This document shows positions 31,341 through 39,248 of a DNA stretch of 50,974 bases, one piece after another. The stretch is from Butyrivibrio proteoclasticus. Lineage in GTDB: Bacteria > Bacillota > Clostridia > Lachnospirales > Lachnospiraceae. Location of the stretch: positions 1-50,974 of the forward strand of contig NZ_FOXO01000027.1 of the NCBI RefSeq assembly GCF_900115735.1, in the 5' to 3' direction. A program made the position numbers and the translations under genes. The notes under the pieces are model-generated. The model did no database searches, was not told the origin of the DNA, and saw only the letters and a list, made by a program, of their open reading frames with translations. Position 1 is the first letter of the stretch, and the number at the start of each line of letters is the position of its first letter.

Positions 31341-32687
31341 TTACGCTCCTAATTTGTGACAAATACGATACTCTGCTGAATATGTCTTTTGTATATAGGA
31401 TACCATTGCAAAAGCCACTATCACAGATAAAATATGGCTTATCAAAAATGCAAACCATACTCCGTTTAAGCCAAAGAGCTGTTTAAAAATATAGGCATTT
31501 GGAATTCTGAACATAATGTAATAAAGAATCAAAAGAACCATCGCCATTCCCGGCTTACCAACTCCCGTAATATATCCCTGCATACAACTTGTGAGCATGT
31601 ACAGAACATAGCCAATACTGATTATAGAAAAGAACCTTGATACTACCTGTGCGACTTCAACCCCCTGTCCAAAAACTGCTGTGAGCTGCCCTGAAAAAAG
31701 AATCACTAGCACGCTTGTAATTGCAATGAGAGAGCCTCCTATGATCATGCTTGATTTCAGATAATCCATTGCCCTGTCATGCCTTTTTGCTCCAACACAT
31801 TGTCCCACTATGGATGTCACTGCCATACACATTCCTGTAGTAGGCATAAACATTATAAGTTCAAGATTTCTGGCGACTCCAAAGCCTGCTATAGTGTTCA
31901 TTCCAAATGAAGAGATGAAAGAAATCATAAAAGCAGAACTAAGCGGCGGCATGATTGACTGTACTGTAGTTGGCACAGATAAACAGACCATGGTTATGGC
32001 ATCATTCATATTGATCTTTTTTAAATCCATAGAAAACATCTTTTTCTTTTTGTGATAAATAATGGCATAAACCAGGCATAGAACTTCAGAAGCCACTGTA
32101 ACAATTGCTGCACCGGCTAATCCATAAACTTTTATTGCAAAAGGATCAGCAACTGCATTAAACACTGCTGTGAGCATCATACCTTTCATCTGAAACATTG
32201 GATCCCCAAATGCCCTAAAGATTGATGTAAACACCATGTAAATAAATAACGCTGCATTTCCCAACAAGTAAATTTTCAGATATGTTGCAGCATCAGAGAA
32301 AATAATTTCCGGTGTTCCCATAAGAGCCAGTATCGGATCAACAAGTACTTCGCCTAAGATGAAAAGTACAACTGAAAAAAAGGTGGACATTGCTATAACG
32401 GTCGCTACTGCCCCCGGAATATGTTTCCTGTCGTCTGCTCCTACAAGATTAGCTATCATAACTGAAATACCATTACCAACACCCATTGAAATGGAATTTA
32501 AAAATAAAACAATCGCCGTTCCAGCGGTTAGTGCCGACATCCCCAGCTCTCCAAGCAGGTTTCCAACCCACAGACCATCCACCATGTTATAGATCATTAG
32601 CATGATCATCCCAACCATAAGTGGCGCAAACATCTTGATAAGTGACTTATTTGTTTCTCCATTAATAAAATCAATTTTACTATTCAT
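31341..32687 (-). CDS. MATE-family efflux transporter (2 of 3), in operon with MarR
   Basis: The 448-residue protein has twelve TM segments and MATE motifs (MFAPLMVGMIMLMIYNMVDGLWVG, GNGISVMIANLVGADD, TSIVGQCVGAKRHDRAM). It resembles the DinF/MepA-like branch often paired with a MarR regulator, as MepA is with MepR in staphylococci. The MarR gene follows after 3 nt. GGAGG lies 5 nt before the ATG. The promoter region contains two adjacent GTATAG-type operators (32702-32732), so expression is probably induced by the pumped drug. Confidence 0.92.
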   Translation of the reverse strand: MNSKIDFINGETNKSLIKMFAPLMVGMIMLMIYNMVDGLWVGNLLGELGMSALTAGTAIVLFLNSISMGVGNGISVMIANLVGADDRKHIPGAVATVIAMSTFFSVVLFILGEVLVDPILALMGTPEIIFSDAATYLKIYLLGNAALFIYMVFTSIFRAFGDPMFQMKGMMLTAVFNAVADPFAIKVYGLAGAAIVTVASEVLCLVYAIIYHKKKKMFSMDLKKINMNDAITMVCLSVPTTVQSIMPPLSSAFMISFISSFGMNTIAGFGVARNLELIMFMPTTGMCMAVTSIVGQCVGAKRHDRAMDYLKSSMIIGGSLIAITSVLVILFSGQLTAVFGQGVEVAQVVSRFFSIISIGYVLYMLTSCMQGYITGVGKPGMAMVLLILYYIMFRIPNAYIFKQLFGLNGVWFAFLISHILSVIVAFAMVSYIQKTYSAEYRICHKLGA

Positions 32688-32701
32688 TTTTCCTCCTTTT
32701 T

Positions 32702-32732
32702 GTATAGCTGCTATACTGTTTAGTTACTATAC
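32702..32732. promoter_or_regulatory. Tandem GTATAG-N3-CTATAC operators of the MATE-MarR operon
   Basis: GTATAG-CTG-CTATAC (32702-32716) is perfect and GTTTAG-TTA-CTATAC (32718-32732) has one mismatch. They are spaced 16 nt apart and lie just upstream of the MATE ribosome site. Confidence 0.7.
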
Positions 32733-32745
32733 ACTTTTCAAAATA

Positions 32746-32783
32746 AAAAAGACTCCTCGCACTTATTTGGAGTCTTTTTACAC
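32746..32783 (-). terminator. GTGTA-phased terminator T6
   Basis: AAAAAGACTCC pairs with GGAGTCTTTTT. GTGTA before the stem and GTGCG in the loop are 21 nt apart. It terminates the yjdF gene and is nearly identical, including upstream flanks, to 11075-11112. Confidence 0.85.
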
Positions 32784-32861
32784 GGATTTTGCTCTATTAA
32801 TCCATTTACTTTGATGCAAACTTAGGATTTTTCACCTTCTTTGATTACGACAAAATTCCCG

Positions 32862-33278
32862 TCAACGCCCTTTATGTTTTTCTCTTTTCTTCATCTGTTT
32901 TAATTCAAACAAACGTTGATTCTCTGCTTCCTTTTGTTCACGGCTTCTGAATTTCCGTTCCAATTTATTCTGCTCCTGTTGTAATTTGAGAGCCTGTTGC
33001 GATTTTGTACCTATGCCGGTCTCCAGTGTCTGCTTTTTCGCATCGCGCTGTGCCCTCTTGGGATTTTTCTTAGTTTCCTTTACAGTTGTTTCAATCTCCG
33101 GACTAAAATGCAGATAATAATAGTTCCGATTAATAAGTTCCAGCACCTCTATGTCCTTAGGTTCAGCACCAAAAGTCACTTTAGCTGCTGATAGTTTTTT
33201 ATCTATAACCCTCTCGAATATGCCCACCCAGAATGGGTCTTCAAAATACACGATCAGCCTGCCACTTATTCTATCCAT
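32862..33278 (-). CDS. yjdF: YjdF-family RNA-binding protein
   Basis: The 138-residue protein matches YjdF (DUF2992) closely: MDRISGRLIVYFEDPFWVG, ERVIDKKLSAAKVTFGAEPKD, then a long basic helix with NPKRAQRDAKKQ, GTKSQQALKLQQEQ and RKFRSREQKEAE. YjdF is a small basic protein described as RNA-binding. In many Firmicutes the gene is controlled by the yjdF riboswitch, which recognises azaaromatic compounds. The upstream gap here is only 107 nt and mostly a hairpin, so that riboswitch seems absent. The ribosome site is weak. Its presence fits a toxin-response neighbourhood. Confidence 0.92.
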   Translation of the reverse strand: MDRISGRLIVYFEDPFWVGIFERVIDKKLSAAKVTFGAEPKDIEVLELINRNYYYLHFSPEIETTVKETKKNPKRAQRDAKKQTLETGIGTKSQQALKLQQEQNKLERKFRSREQKEAENQRLFELKQMKKREKHKGR

Positions 33279-33338
33279 TGTTCAAAAGTCTCTTTATCTA
33301 ATCTTGTTTTACACTTATTTTTCTGAACATACATGTTG

Positions 33339-33367
33339 AACCACTATCTCATTTTGAGATAGTGGTT
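33339..33367. terminator. Perfect 13-bp hairpin upstream of yjdF
   Basis: AACCACTATCTCA pairs with TGAGATAGTGGTT around TTT, followed on the plus strand by TTCTT. It lies between yjdF and the end of the hydrolase operon and probably stops transcription of that operon. Confidence 0.6.
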
Positions 33368-33385
33368 TTCTTAATCTGAGCATTT

Positions 33386-34000
33386 TTACCCTCTGCGAGA
33401 TTGCATCCAATCATTCAAAAAATGAATTTGCTCGTCCGTATGAAACCAATGCTCTCCGCCCTCCATAACAGTAAGCGTTGCATTAATCCTATTAGCAAAT
33501 GTTGTTATAGTATCCAACTCCTGCAAATTATCAAGGCTACCATATAAAATGTCTGTCGACACATTCCATTTAACAGGATTCGACCTTGCATACTGCAAAT
33601 ATTCCCAAGACAAATCATCACCAAAATCTACAGGAATAATTTTCTTTTCCTGAAGTTCTGTTTCTGTTGTGCCAGCCCAGGCAATCATGTTTAAAATCAG
33701 TTTTTCCATATCAACTATTGGAGATACAAAATATGCATGACTAATGTATTCATCACAATTTGCAACCATGGAAAAGTATGCACCTATGCTATTGGCGATT
33801 AATGTAATATTCTCATAGCAATTTGCCAATTCCTCTATTTTCGCTTTAAATTCTTTCTTTGCATCCCATGGATTATCAGCCTTGTAGTCAAACCCATAAA
33901 ACTCATGCCCTGAGAAAAACTTATGGTAGTTTTCAATTTCATTTGCATTTCCACCCTTGCCATGAACGTAAATCACAAGGGATTTCTTATTCTCATTCAT
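33386..34000 (-). CDS. Alpha/beta hydrolase
   Basis: The 204-residue protein has the alpha/beta hydrolase core: oxyanion loop VIYVHGKGGNANE, nucleophile elbow LIANSIGAYFS (Ser in the position of GxSxG, with Ala for the first Gly), an acidic residue in YGSLDNLQELD and the catalytic His in EGGEHWFHTDEQ. It belongs to the small YdeN/RBBP9-like group. Substrates of this group are generally unknown. AAGGAG precedes the ATG. It is the last gene of a three-gene run with an RpiB-type isomerase and a small Cys-rich protein. Confidence 0.85.
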   Translation of the reverse strand: MNENKKSLVIYVHGKGGNANEIENYHKFFSGHEFYGFDYKADNPWDAKKEFKAKIEELANCYENITLIANSIGAYFSMVANCDEYISHAYFVSPIVDMEKLILNMIAWAGTTETELQEKKIIPVDFGDDLSWEYLQYARSNPVKWNVSTDILYGSLDNLQELDTITTFANRINATLTVMEGGEHWFHTDEQIHFLNDWMQSRRG

Positions 34001-34016
34001 TGTAGTCTCTCCTTAA

Positions 34017-34667
34017 CTAATCAACATTCTTACACTTCCTGAAGGTTTTACGCATCTCATATAAAGCTTCCCCTAATTTCCCACGTTCTTTCACAAACTT
34101 GATCACATCATTCTTTTTATTAATTTTCTCAATTATTGACGTGTCCAAAAAAGTAAAAAAATCTTCAAACTGAATCTGCGACTTTCTTCTTATTTCCTTG
34201 AGTTCCTCAGTGTCTTTCAGCTTCCTTTCCGCTTCGCTCTTTGGATATCCCTGCCCAAACGGTTCAGAAAAGAGCGCTTTTATTGTTTTATCAAAGTTTT
34301 CAACGCCTGCCCAGGTATAATCTTCGCCCAATGGAAGTGAAATAGCATTACCATTATTGATCTGTGCAAACAGATAAGCGTCCTTTGGAGTAGGAGCATA
34401 TCCACAAATTACTCCAGGCATACTGTTACACGCCAGCATCATTCCCTGTCCGGATGAACAACCAGTAACAACAAAATCAACTGCTCCACTTGCAAGTAAT
34501 ATACCAACAAGAACCGAAACGTCTATATATGAATACTTTTCCTGTTCTTCTAAAGTACATCCAAAGTTGATGACCTCTGCATCTTTAGGGGCATATTTTT
34601 TTACAGTATTAAAAATCAGCTCATTTTTTCCAGCCTGAGAGCTCGCTTGAATTATCCCTATTCTCAT
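34017..34667 (-). CDS. RpiB/LacA/LacB-family sugar-phosphate isomerase
   Basis: The 216-residue protein shows RpiB-family features: an N-terminal MRIGIIQASSQAGKN, then VDFVVTGCSSGQGMMLACN, which matches the Cys-containing active-site loop of RpiB (usually CGTGxG), and ICGYAPTPKDAYLFAQINNGNAISLP in place of the RHNxAN segment. The altered motifs place it with the divergent RpiB-like proteins of clostridia rather than ribose-5-phosphate isomerase proper. A C-terminal helical extension (about 155-216) is longer than usual. AAGGA precedes the ATG. It sits between the small Cys protein and the hydrolase, probably on one transcript. Confidence 0.8.
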   Translation of the reverse strand: MRIGIIQASSQAGKNELIFNTVKKYAPKDAEVINFGCTLEEQEKYSYIDVSVLVGILLASGAVDFVVTGCSSGQGMMLACNSMPGVICGYAPTPKDAYLFAQINNGNAISLPLGEDYTWAGVENFDKTIKALFSEPFGQGYPKSEAERKLKDTEELKEIRRKSQIQFEDFFTFLDTSIIEKINKKNDVIKFVKERGKLGEALYEMRKTFRKCKNVD

Positions 34668-34691
34668 TGCAACATCCTTAAATCATTCATA

Positions 34692-34898
34692 CTAATCAAT
34701 TATTGTTTTTGGCCATTTGCAGATCCCCACTTCAAGAGCTCTTTCTTCCTTCAGATGAAAATCCGCATATTTACAGTACCAGCAGCCTTTCAAGCTTGGA
34801 ATTGCATCCTCTCTTGGGGTGTATGCAGGGCAGATATCTTCTGGCCACACACTTCCGTCTCTCTTGGGAATATCGTAATTGTTTGATTTATTATCCAT
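34692..34898 (-). CDS. Small Cys-rich protein of unknown function (68 aa)
   Basis: The 68-residue product has four cysteines, in EDICPAY, GCWYCKYADF and GICKWP, a spacing that could bind one zinc ion or an iron-sulfur cluster. I do not recognise the family. The frame is supported by GAGGAG 9 nt before the ATG and by its place as first gene of a run with the RpiB-like and hydrolase genes (24 nt to the next start). A GTATAG-like site lies about 110 nt upstream. Confidence 0.65.
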   Translation of the reverse strand: MDNKSNNYDIPKRDGSVWPEDICPAYTPREDAIPSLKGCWYCKYADFHLKEERALEVGICKWPKTIID

Positions 34899-34921
34899 TT
34901 CTTATAACTCCTCATAATGAA

Positions 34922-34950
34922 CTTCCGCTCTCGCATTCGCTCGCCGGAAG
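34922..34950. other. GC-rich stem-loop in the leader of the small Cys protein operon
   Basis: CTTCCG pairs with CGGAAG around a loop rich in TCGC/GCGA. This patch is distinctly GC-rich compared with its surroundings and lies between the probable promoter and the ribosome site. Confidence 0.4.
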
Positions 34951-35009
34951 ACGCGCGAACCAAGCTCAAAAGTACTTCGCTAGGTTCTTACAGCCTATAA
35001 TCCAAATTT

Positions 35010-35024
35010 CTATACTAACTATAC
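35010..35024. promoter_or_regulatory. CTATAC-TAA-CTATAC site (degenerate MarR-type operator)
   Basis: CTATACTAACTATAC resembles the GTATAG-TAA-CTATAC operator with the first arm altered. It lies upstream of the 34692-34898 gene and may bring that operon under the same regulator. Confidence 0.35.
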
Positions 35025-35038
35025 CGTCAAATAAAAAT

Positions 35039-35075
35039 AGACCATCAGATACACTGATACAGGTCTGTTTTACAC
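35039..35075 (-). terminator. GTGTA-phased terminator T8
   Basis: AGACC pairs with GGTCT with imperfect inner pairs, followed by TATTTTTAT on the minus strand. TACAC at 35050 and 35071 are 21 nt apart. It follows the third YoaP-type gene. Confidence 0.7.
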
Positions 35076-35112
35076 TGATTTTGGCCTGTTTTATTCCCCA
35101 CAATCCATCCCC

Positions 35113-35856
35113 CTACTGTGCCAGTTTTAAGAACTTCTTGTCATTCATCTGTTCATTCGTAATATACTTCCCATCACAGAATAGCGAATAAGTTGTGATC
35201 GGCGTCGGTGCATTCTGAGCATCATTCCTACTCTCGATCTTCATAGCTCTGAATGGAATGCCATTGTTCTTGGCTGTCTCTTCCAGCACAGGTACATACT
35301 TCGCATTGAACGGACACTGGTTCGTATAGTAAAGAACATATCCTTCCTCATCTATGTGCGGATGCTTAGCACACTCTTTGAACATCGGCTTCTTGGCCCC
35401 TTTCTCAAATGGCAGATACCATAACTGTATGCCGTTATCCGCTTCATCACACACTTCAAAGCCTTTATATTTCAGGAATTTCGGATCAGCCAGAAACGGC
35501 TTTTTCTTTGCTGCAGCAAGAATGCAAAGTCCTTTCTTTCCCTTCTCCTTGCTGTCTTTGATGCATTCGGAAAGTAGGTCACTTGAATATCCATGACCTT
35601 TGAAAGAACCGGAAACCCATAGGCAGTCTATATACATATACCCAGGTGCTTCGATTGGATTCCATGCATGCTCTGCCGGAATATATTCTATGAAGCATTT
35701 CCCACGCTCCACACTTTTTAAGAATACAAGCCCCTCATCAAATCTGTCCGCAAGCCACGCCTTCTTTGAAGATACCTGTACATCTTTATTGTTGGATATG
35801 GCGCAGCAGATATGCTCCTCTTCCAGATTCTCTTTTGTAACCCTGATATACTCCAT
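35113..35856 (-). CDS. GNAT acetyltransferase with YoaP-like C-terminal domain (copy 3 of 3)
   Basis: This 247-residue protein is the third paralog: SGSFKGHGYSSDLLSECI in the GNAT part and YYTNQCPFNAKYVPVLEE in the YoaP part. It is closer to copy 1 than to copy 2. Distinct substitutions include NPIEAPGY and EKGAKKPMF. GGAGGAG lies 8 nt before the ATG. It has its own GTGTA-type terminator. Three near-identical copies spread over 35 kb on the same strand suggest recent spread by recombination, or selection for dosage or for different substrates. Confidence 0.9.
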   Translation of the reverse strand: MEYIRVTKENLEEEHICCAISNNKDVQVSSKKAWLADRFDEGLVFLKSVERGKCFIEYIPAEHAWNPIEAPGYMYIDCLWVSGSFKGHGYSSDLLSECIKDSKEKGKKGLCILAAAKKKPFLADPKFLKYKGFEVCDEADNGIQLWYLPFEKGAKKPMFKECAKHPHIDEEGYVLYYTNQCPFNAKYVPVLEETAKNNGIPFRAMKIESRNDAQNAPTPITTYSLFCDGKYITNEQMNDKKFLKLAQ

Positions 35857-36122
35857 AGCCCTCTCCTCCTACTCTCTCCGTTCCGCTTCGAACAGCCTCC
35901 ATCAACGGATACAGCATCATCATGGTTTTGGAACAGATTCCATATCCACCTTTGTTTACCATGTTTCTTTCCCTTCCTTTCATATTTTTTCGCCATATCA
36001 CAGGCGATTTCATAAAGCTTTTCCCTGATAGACTCCGGTTCGATTACAGTCACTATAAAGGCTGTAATTATGATAATTGGCAGCTTATTCTTTTTAGTAT
36101 TTGTTTTCGTCTCAATTTTTTC
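35857..36122 (-). other. Possible degenerate small gene behind the ABC-2 permease
   Basis: AAGGGG lies just after the permease stop. The following open frame encodes a lysine-rich start, a hydrophobic run (LPIIIITAFIVTVI) and a charged helix (REKLYEIACDMAKKYERKG), but there is no ATG, only ATT near the right distance or a GTG at 36053. The frame then runs into the ribosome site of the YoaP-type gene. It could be the remnant of a small membrane protein. I recognise no family. Confidence 0.25.
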
Positions 36123-36125
36123 CCC

Positions 36126-36881
36126 TTATATCGTATCTATCTTTGTGAATATGAACATTCCCATGACAGAGTATAATATCAGCCCTATCACAATAACCAC
36201 GATTATATTCACATAGGAAACAGATACTCCGCTAATTCCAAGGTCTTCAGTCTTAGTCACAATAAAGTTCCTTGAAAGACCATATTTATCCATAAAGCCC
36301 GCAAGGGCCGGGATCCTGGACACGAGCTTTGTTTCAAGAAAACTAATAAGCATTCCGTGAAGATTTGCTGAACCAAAGATAGTAATAATGGTTGGTATGA
36401 TGGTATTTCTGGTAATTTCATAAAGAGCCATCATAGCGATGCCAAATACTGTATGAAGCATCACTTCGAATGTTATGAAGCTTATAAGTGAACCAATACG
36501 GCCAAAGTAAATACTCGGTGCCCAGAAAAGACTTCCAAACCATGATGCAACAAGTTCCCCCAGAAACATAAAAAGGGAGTACAGAAACACCACCGGGATC
36601 TTAGCAAAAAAAATGTTCTTCTTCCCGCTGCGGGTCGTCAGAAGGTTTTTCAAAAATCCGCTCTTTCTCTCTTCTTCCGAAAAAACAATTGCGAATACAC
36701 CTACCATGATCAGAACGTATCCGGAAGATGCAAAGCTTGCATAGAACTCTCCGAAGGTTGAAGCAGACTCGGTTTCCATTCCTGCCAGAAGTCCGGTCAA
36801 AATTACAGTGGTTAAAAGCATCACATAAAAAACTCTTGTTTTAAATAATCTGTATAGGTTCATTTTTATAAGATTTAGCAT
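36126..36881 (-). CDS. ABC-2 type transporter permease
   Basis: The 251-residue protein has six hydrophobic segments and the ABC-2 permease pattern seen in bacitracin/lantibiotic immunity exporters: MLNLIKMNLYRLFKTRVFYVMLLTT at the N-terminus, a central FSEEERKSGFLKNLLTTRSGK coupling region, and paired helices to the C-terminus. It overlaps the end of the ATPase gene by 7 nt, so the two are translated together. The pair likely exports a peptide or drug. A possible small membrane peptide gene follows. Confidence 0.88.
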   Translation of the reverse strand: MLNLIKMNLYRLFKTRVFYVMLLTTVILTGLLAGMETESASTFGEFYASFASSGYVLIMVGVFAIVFSEEERKSGFLKNLLTTRSGKKNIFFAKIPVVFLYSLFMFLGELVASWFGSLFWAPSIYFGRIGSLISFITFEVMLHTVFGIAMMALYEITRNTIIPTIITIFGSANLHGMLISFLETKLVSRIPALAGFMDKYGLSRNFIVTKTEDLGISGVSVSYVNIIVVIVIGLILYSVMGMFIFTKIDTI

Positions 36882-37597
36882 GCCTTCTGTCCTTTCCTGA
36901 TAATATCCAAATAGAATTCTTCGAGAGAATCAGCCTCGCCAATATAGCTGTTCTTTAACTCCTCAGCAGTTACCTCTGTTAAAAGCTTTCCTTCTGAAAT
37001 GATGCCAAATACCGTCGCAACCTTCTGAAGTTCTCCAAGTATATGGCTTGATATCATAATCGTCATGTTCTTTTCTTCATTAAGCCTCTTTATAAGCTCT
37101 CTCATCTCGATTATTCCCTGGGGGTCAAGTCCATTAATGGGTTCATCCAGTATGAGAAACTCAGGGCTTCCCAGTAGAGCCATGCCAATTCCAAGCCTCT
37201 GCTTCATGCCCAGGGAAAACTTTCCCGCCTTCTTTTTGGGTTCTCTTGACAATCCTACAAAATCAAGAATGTCCAGTATCTCTTTCTGGTCATGTAATCC
37301 CATTGAAATTGCTCTAAGTTTCATGTTGTCAAAAGCATTGAGATACCCGTATATTCCCGGACTCTCAATAAGACATCCGACCTTTGTAAGGTAATTATCG
37401 CCTGCAGCAACTTCAATCTCTCCACTGGTCGGAGTTGCGAATCCGACCAGCATCTTCATAAGTGTTGTTTTTCCTGCTCCGTTGGGACCAATGAGACCGT
37501 AAATCTCACCTCTGTCAATGTGAATATTCATATCCTTAACAGCCTCAAAGGAACCGTATTGTTTAGTCAGATTTTTTGTTTCCAGATAACTTCTCAT
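36875..37597 (-). CDS. ABC transporter ATPase, BcrA/lantibiotic-immunity type
   Basis: The 240-residue ATPase has Walker A GPNGAGKTT, a divergent Q-loop region (LIESPGIYGYLNAFDN), signature FSLGMKQR, Walker B FLILDEPINGLDPQG and switch ISSHI. The ESPxxYxxLTaxeN region and LGMKQRLGIAxAL are hallmarks of bacitracin (BcrA) and lantibiotic (e.g. SpaF-like) exporters. I start at ATG 37597 with GGAAGGA upstream; 11 earlier codons of the frame lack support. The permease gene overlaps its end. No dedicated regulator or biosynthetic gene adjoins it. Confidence 0.92.
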   Translation of the reverse strand: MRSYLETKNLTKQYGSFEAVKDMNIHIDRGEIYGLIGPNGAGKTTLMKMLVGFATPTSGEIEVAAGDNYLTKVGCLIESPGIYGYLNAFDNMKLRAISMGLHDQKEILDILDFVGLSREPKKKAGKFSLGMKQRLGIGMALLGSPEFLILDEPINGLDPQGIIEMRELIKRLNEEKNMTIMISSHILGELQKVATVFGIISEGKLLTEVTAEELKNSYIGEADSLEEFYLDIIRKGQKAC

Positions 37598-37663
37598 TTT
37601 GTTCCTTCCTTTCTCTGCGAAAACAGTCATTTCTTCATATGCCTACTCTAACACGCAAAGAAA

Positions 37664-37703
37664 AACAGGCCTTAGCGTACACCGCATTAGGCCTGTTTTA
37701 CAC
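37664..37703 (-). terminator. GTGTA-phased terminator T9
   Basis: AACAGGCCT pairs with AGGCCTGTT, with a further GCG/CGC inside, then TTTTTC on the minus strand. TACAC at 37678 and 37699 are 21 nt apart. It ends the acetyltransferase transcript starting at 38663. Confidence 0.85.
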
Positions 37704-37793
37704 TGCATTCACTAATTCCGCGAGAATAGCATATCCGCTGTCTTTTCCAGTTCGCGTCTTTCCTGCGTATCATCGTATGATTTTTCCCTGTCA

Positions 37794-38663
37794 TCAATCC
37801 CCTTGTTTTTGATAAAAACTGTAGTGGTATTTATTTCTGAAACCGAGTCTGGAATAAAAATCCATGTCTGATATTACAAAAGCTCTCTTAGCACCTAACC
37901 TCTTTGCCCTACTCAGCGCTTCATGAATTGCAGCCTTAGCTACTCCTCTTCCCCTATAGCTTGGGATAGTACAGACAGGCTCTACATACACGTAGTCCGT
38001 CTTGGGGTTATACCATAGACCGCATATTGAAATGAGTTCTCCCTCCTCATTGCATGCAGCCACACAGAGGTCCCTGTTAAAGTGCCTACGCGCCCTTGGG
38101 GTAGCGATCTCTTCTTTTTCAAACTTTTGTTTATCTTCTCCGTGATCAAAACCTTGCCAAAAAAGCCATGATAGCTCATAAATATCCTTAACAGGATTCG
38201 GGTTCACAAACTTAAGGCCCTCTGGCAAAGGAGCTCCAAATTCCCTTTCCAGGTCCAGCTCCATGATATTTTCTGTTTGCTCATTCCTGATAAAGCCCTT
38301 GTTTAAGACCAAATCTATTTCATCTGTGTTGTCATCGCAGACTGCAAGGGAAAATCCAGAATCATCCATGAGATTGGTGCAGGCATAATCTAATATTTCA
38401 GGATATAACTGCTTATAATCAGATAAGACTCCACAAAATCCCTCACCGAAATACATATCATAGATTGCTGCACCAACAACGTTACCATCATCAAGCCAAA
38501 GCCCAATGGACTCAATCAATTCCTTATTGAATTCTGGATGCTCATACATCCATTCAAATCTCGCCCAGTTCCAATTAATATGGCTTGTATCCCGAGCATT
38601 TAGTTCTATAAGAAAATCACATACTGCCTCATAATCATTATCTGCATATTTCTTGAAATACAT
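37794..38663 (-). CDS. Two-domain GNAT acetyltransferase
   Basis: The 289-residue protein has a divergent N-terminal GNAT-like half (YADNDYEAVCDFLIEL...) and a canonical C-terminal GNAT half with VEPVCTIPSYRGRGVAKAAIHEAL (the acetyl-CoA loop RGRGVA) and DFYSRLGF. This tandem plan is common among Lachnospiraceae acetyltransferases. AGGAG precedes the ATG. After the stop, the +1 frame stays open for 27 codons (IDDREKSYDDTQERRELEKT..., stop at about 37713) with a natural composition; loss of one G in GGGG near 37796 would join it. The gene may have ended later in the recent past. Confidence 0.85.
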   Translation of the reverse strand: MYFKKYADNDYEAVCDFLIELNARDTSHINWNWARFEWMYEHPEFNKELIESIGLWLDDGNVVGAAIYDMYFGEGFCGVLSDYKQLYPEILDYACTNLMDDSGFSLAVCDDNTDEIDLVLNKGFIRNEQTENIMELDLEREFGAPLPEGLKFVNPNPVKDIYELSWLFWQGFDHGEDKQKFEKEEIATPRARRHFNRDLCVAACNEEGELISICGLWYNPKTDYVYVEPVCTIPSYRGRGVAKAAIHEALSRAKRLGAKRAFVISDMDFYSRLGFRNKYHYSFYQKQGD

Positions 38664-38712
38664 TATTCCTACTCCTTATTTCTCCTGATTTCATATTATC
38701 TTAAAACCAAAA

Positions 38713-38751
38713 ACAGACCTACCTTTACACGGATATAGGTCTGTTTTACAC
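38713..38751 (-). terminator. GTGTA-phased terminator T10
   Basis: ACAGACCTA pairs perfectly with TAGGTCTGT, then TTTTTGG on the minus strand. TACAC at 38726 and 38747 are 21 nt apart. It ends the flavodoxin operon. Confidence 0.85.
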
Positions 38752-38765
38752 TACTTATAATTCTG

Positions 38766-39248
38766 CTATAGCATCTGACAAAACTCGCTGAGTCTATGCG
38801 TATTATCTTCTGAAGGTTTATCTTTCGGATCAATGAAAATCGCAGTCGCGGCAAAGCTGGTGATTCCAATGCAGTCCTTTAGCTTAGAAAAAGCTCTCTC
38901 TGCCCCGGAACCGCTTTGGCAGGCAAATGCAGCTATAGTCTTATTTTTCAAGTTCTCTTTATTCTCCAAAATAAACGTCCGAAGCGGAGGCGTGAACGTT
39001 CCTGCCCAAACAGGAAATCCAAAAATAATCTCATCATAAGCTGACACGTCCAGATCGTATGCCTCAAGCTCGGGCTTTTCTGCCATAACAGCACTCTTCC
39101 CACCCCAGAAAAACTTTGAGAATCCACTGGTCGAATACGCTTTCTTTGGAACAAGTTTTAATTTATCTGCTGGAAGTACCTTTGCCAGTTCATCTGCTAT
39201 ATACTCTGTGTTACCTTCTAATGAGAAATAAATTATAATCCTTTTCAT
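38766..39248 (-). CDS. Flavodoxin
   Basis: The 160-residue protein has the flavodoxin FMN loop IIIYFSLEGNTEYIADEL, an aromatic FMN-stacking segment GFPVWAGTFTPPLRTFI and CQSGSGAERAFSKLKDCI. It resembles the flavodoxin_4 proteins often found beside ferredoxin-like genes in anaerobes. The ATG at 39248 overlaps the PadR stop (ATGA) and has AAAGG upstream. It is the last gene of a three-gene operon with a membrane [4Fe-4S] protein and PadR, so it probably serves as the soluble partner of that membrane electron carrier. Confidence 0.9.
   Translation of the reverse strand: MKRIIIYFSLEGNTEYIADELAKVLPADKLKLVPKKAYSTSGFSKFFWGGKSAVMAEKPELEAYDLDVSAYDEIIFGFPVWAGTFTPPLRTFILENKENLKNKTIAAFACQSGSGAERAFSKLKDCIGITSFAATAIFIDPKDKPSEDNTHRLSEFCQML

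Noticed and set aside
33310..33334. Another GTGTA-phased element upstream of yjdF
   Set aside because: The second motif is TACAT and the spacing is 20, not 21; no stem forms.
33279..33385. yjdF riboswitch upstream of yjdF
   Set aside because: The gap is only 107 nt and is mostly taken by a perfect 13-bp hairpin; I see no arrangement like the known yjdF RNA.
34922..34950. GC-rich stem-loop as a rho-independent terminator
   Set aside because: No T-tract follows on either strand, and it lies upstream, not downstream, of the adjacent operon.
34703..35191. Plus-strand frame of 162 codons
   Set aside because: It runs antisense over the small Cys protein, a promoter region and the end of the YoaP-type gene, has no ribosome site and no family-like composition.
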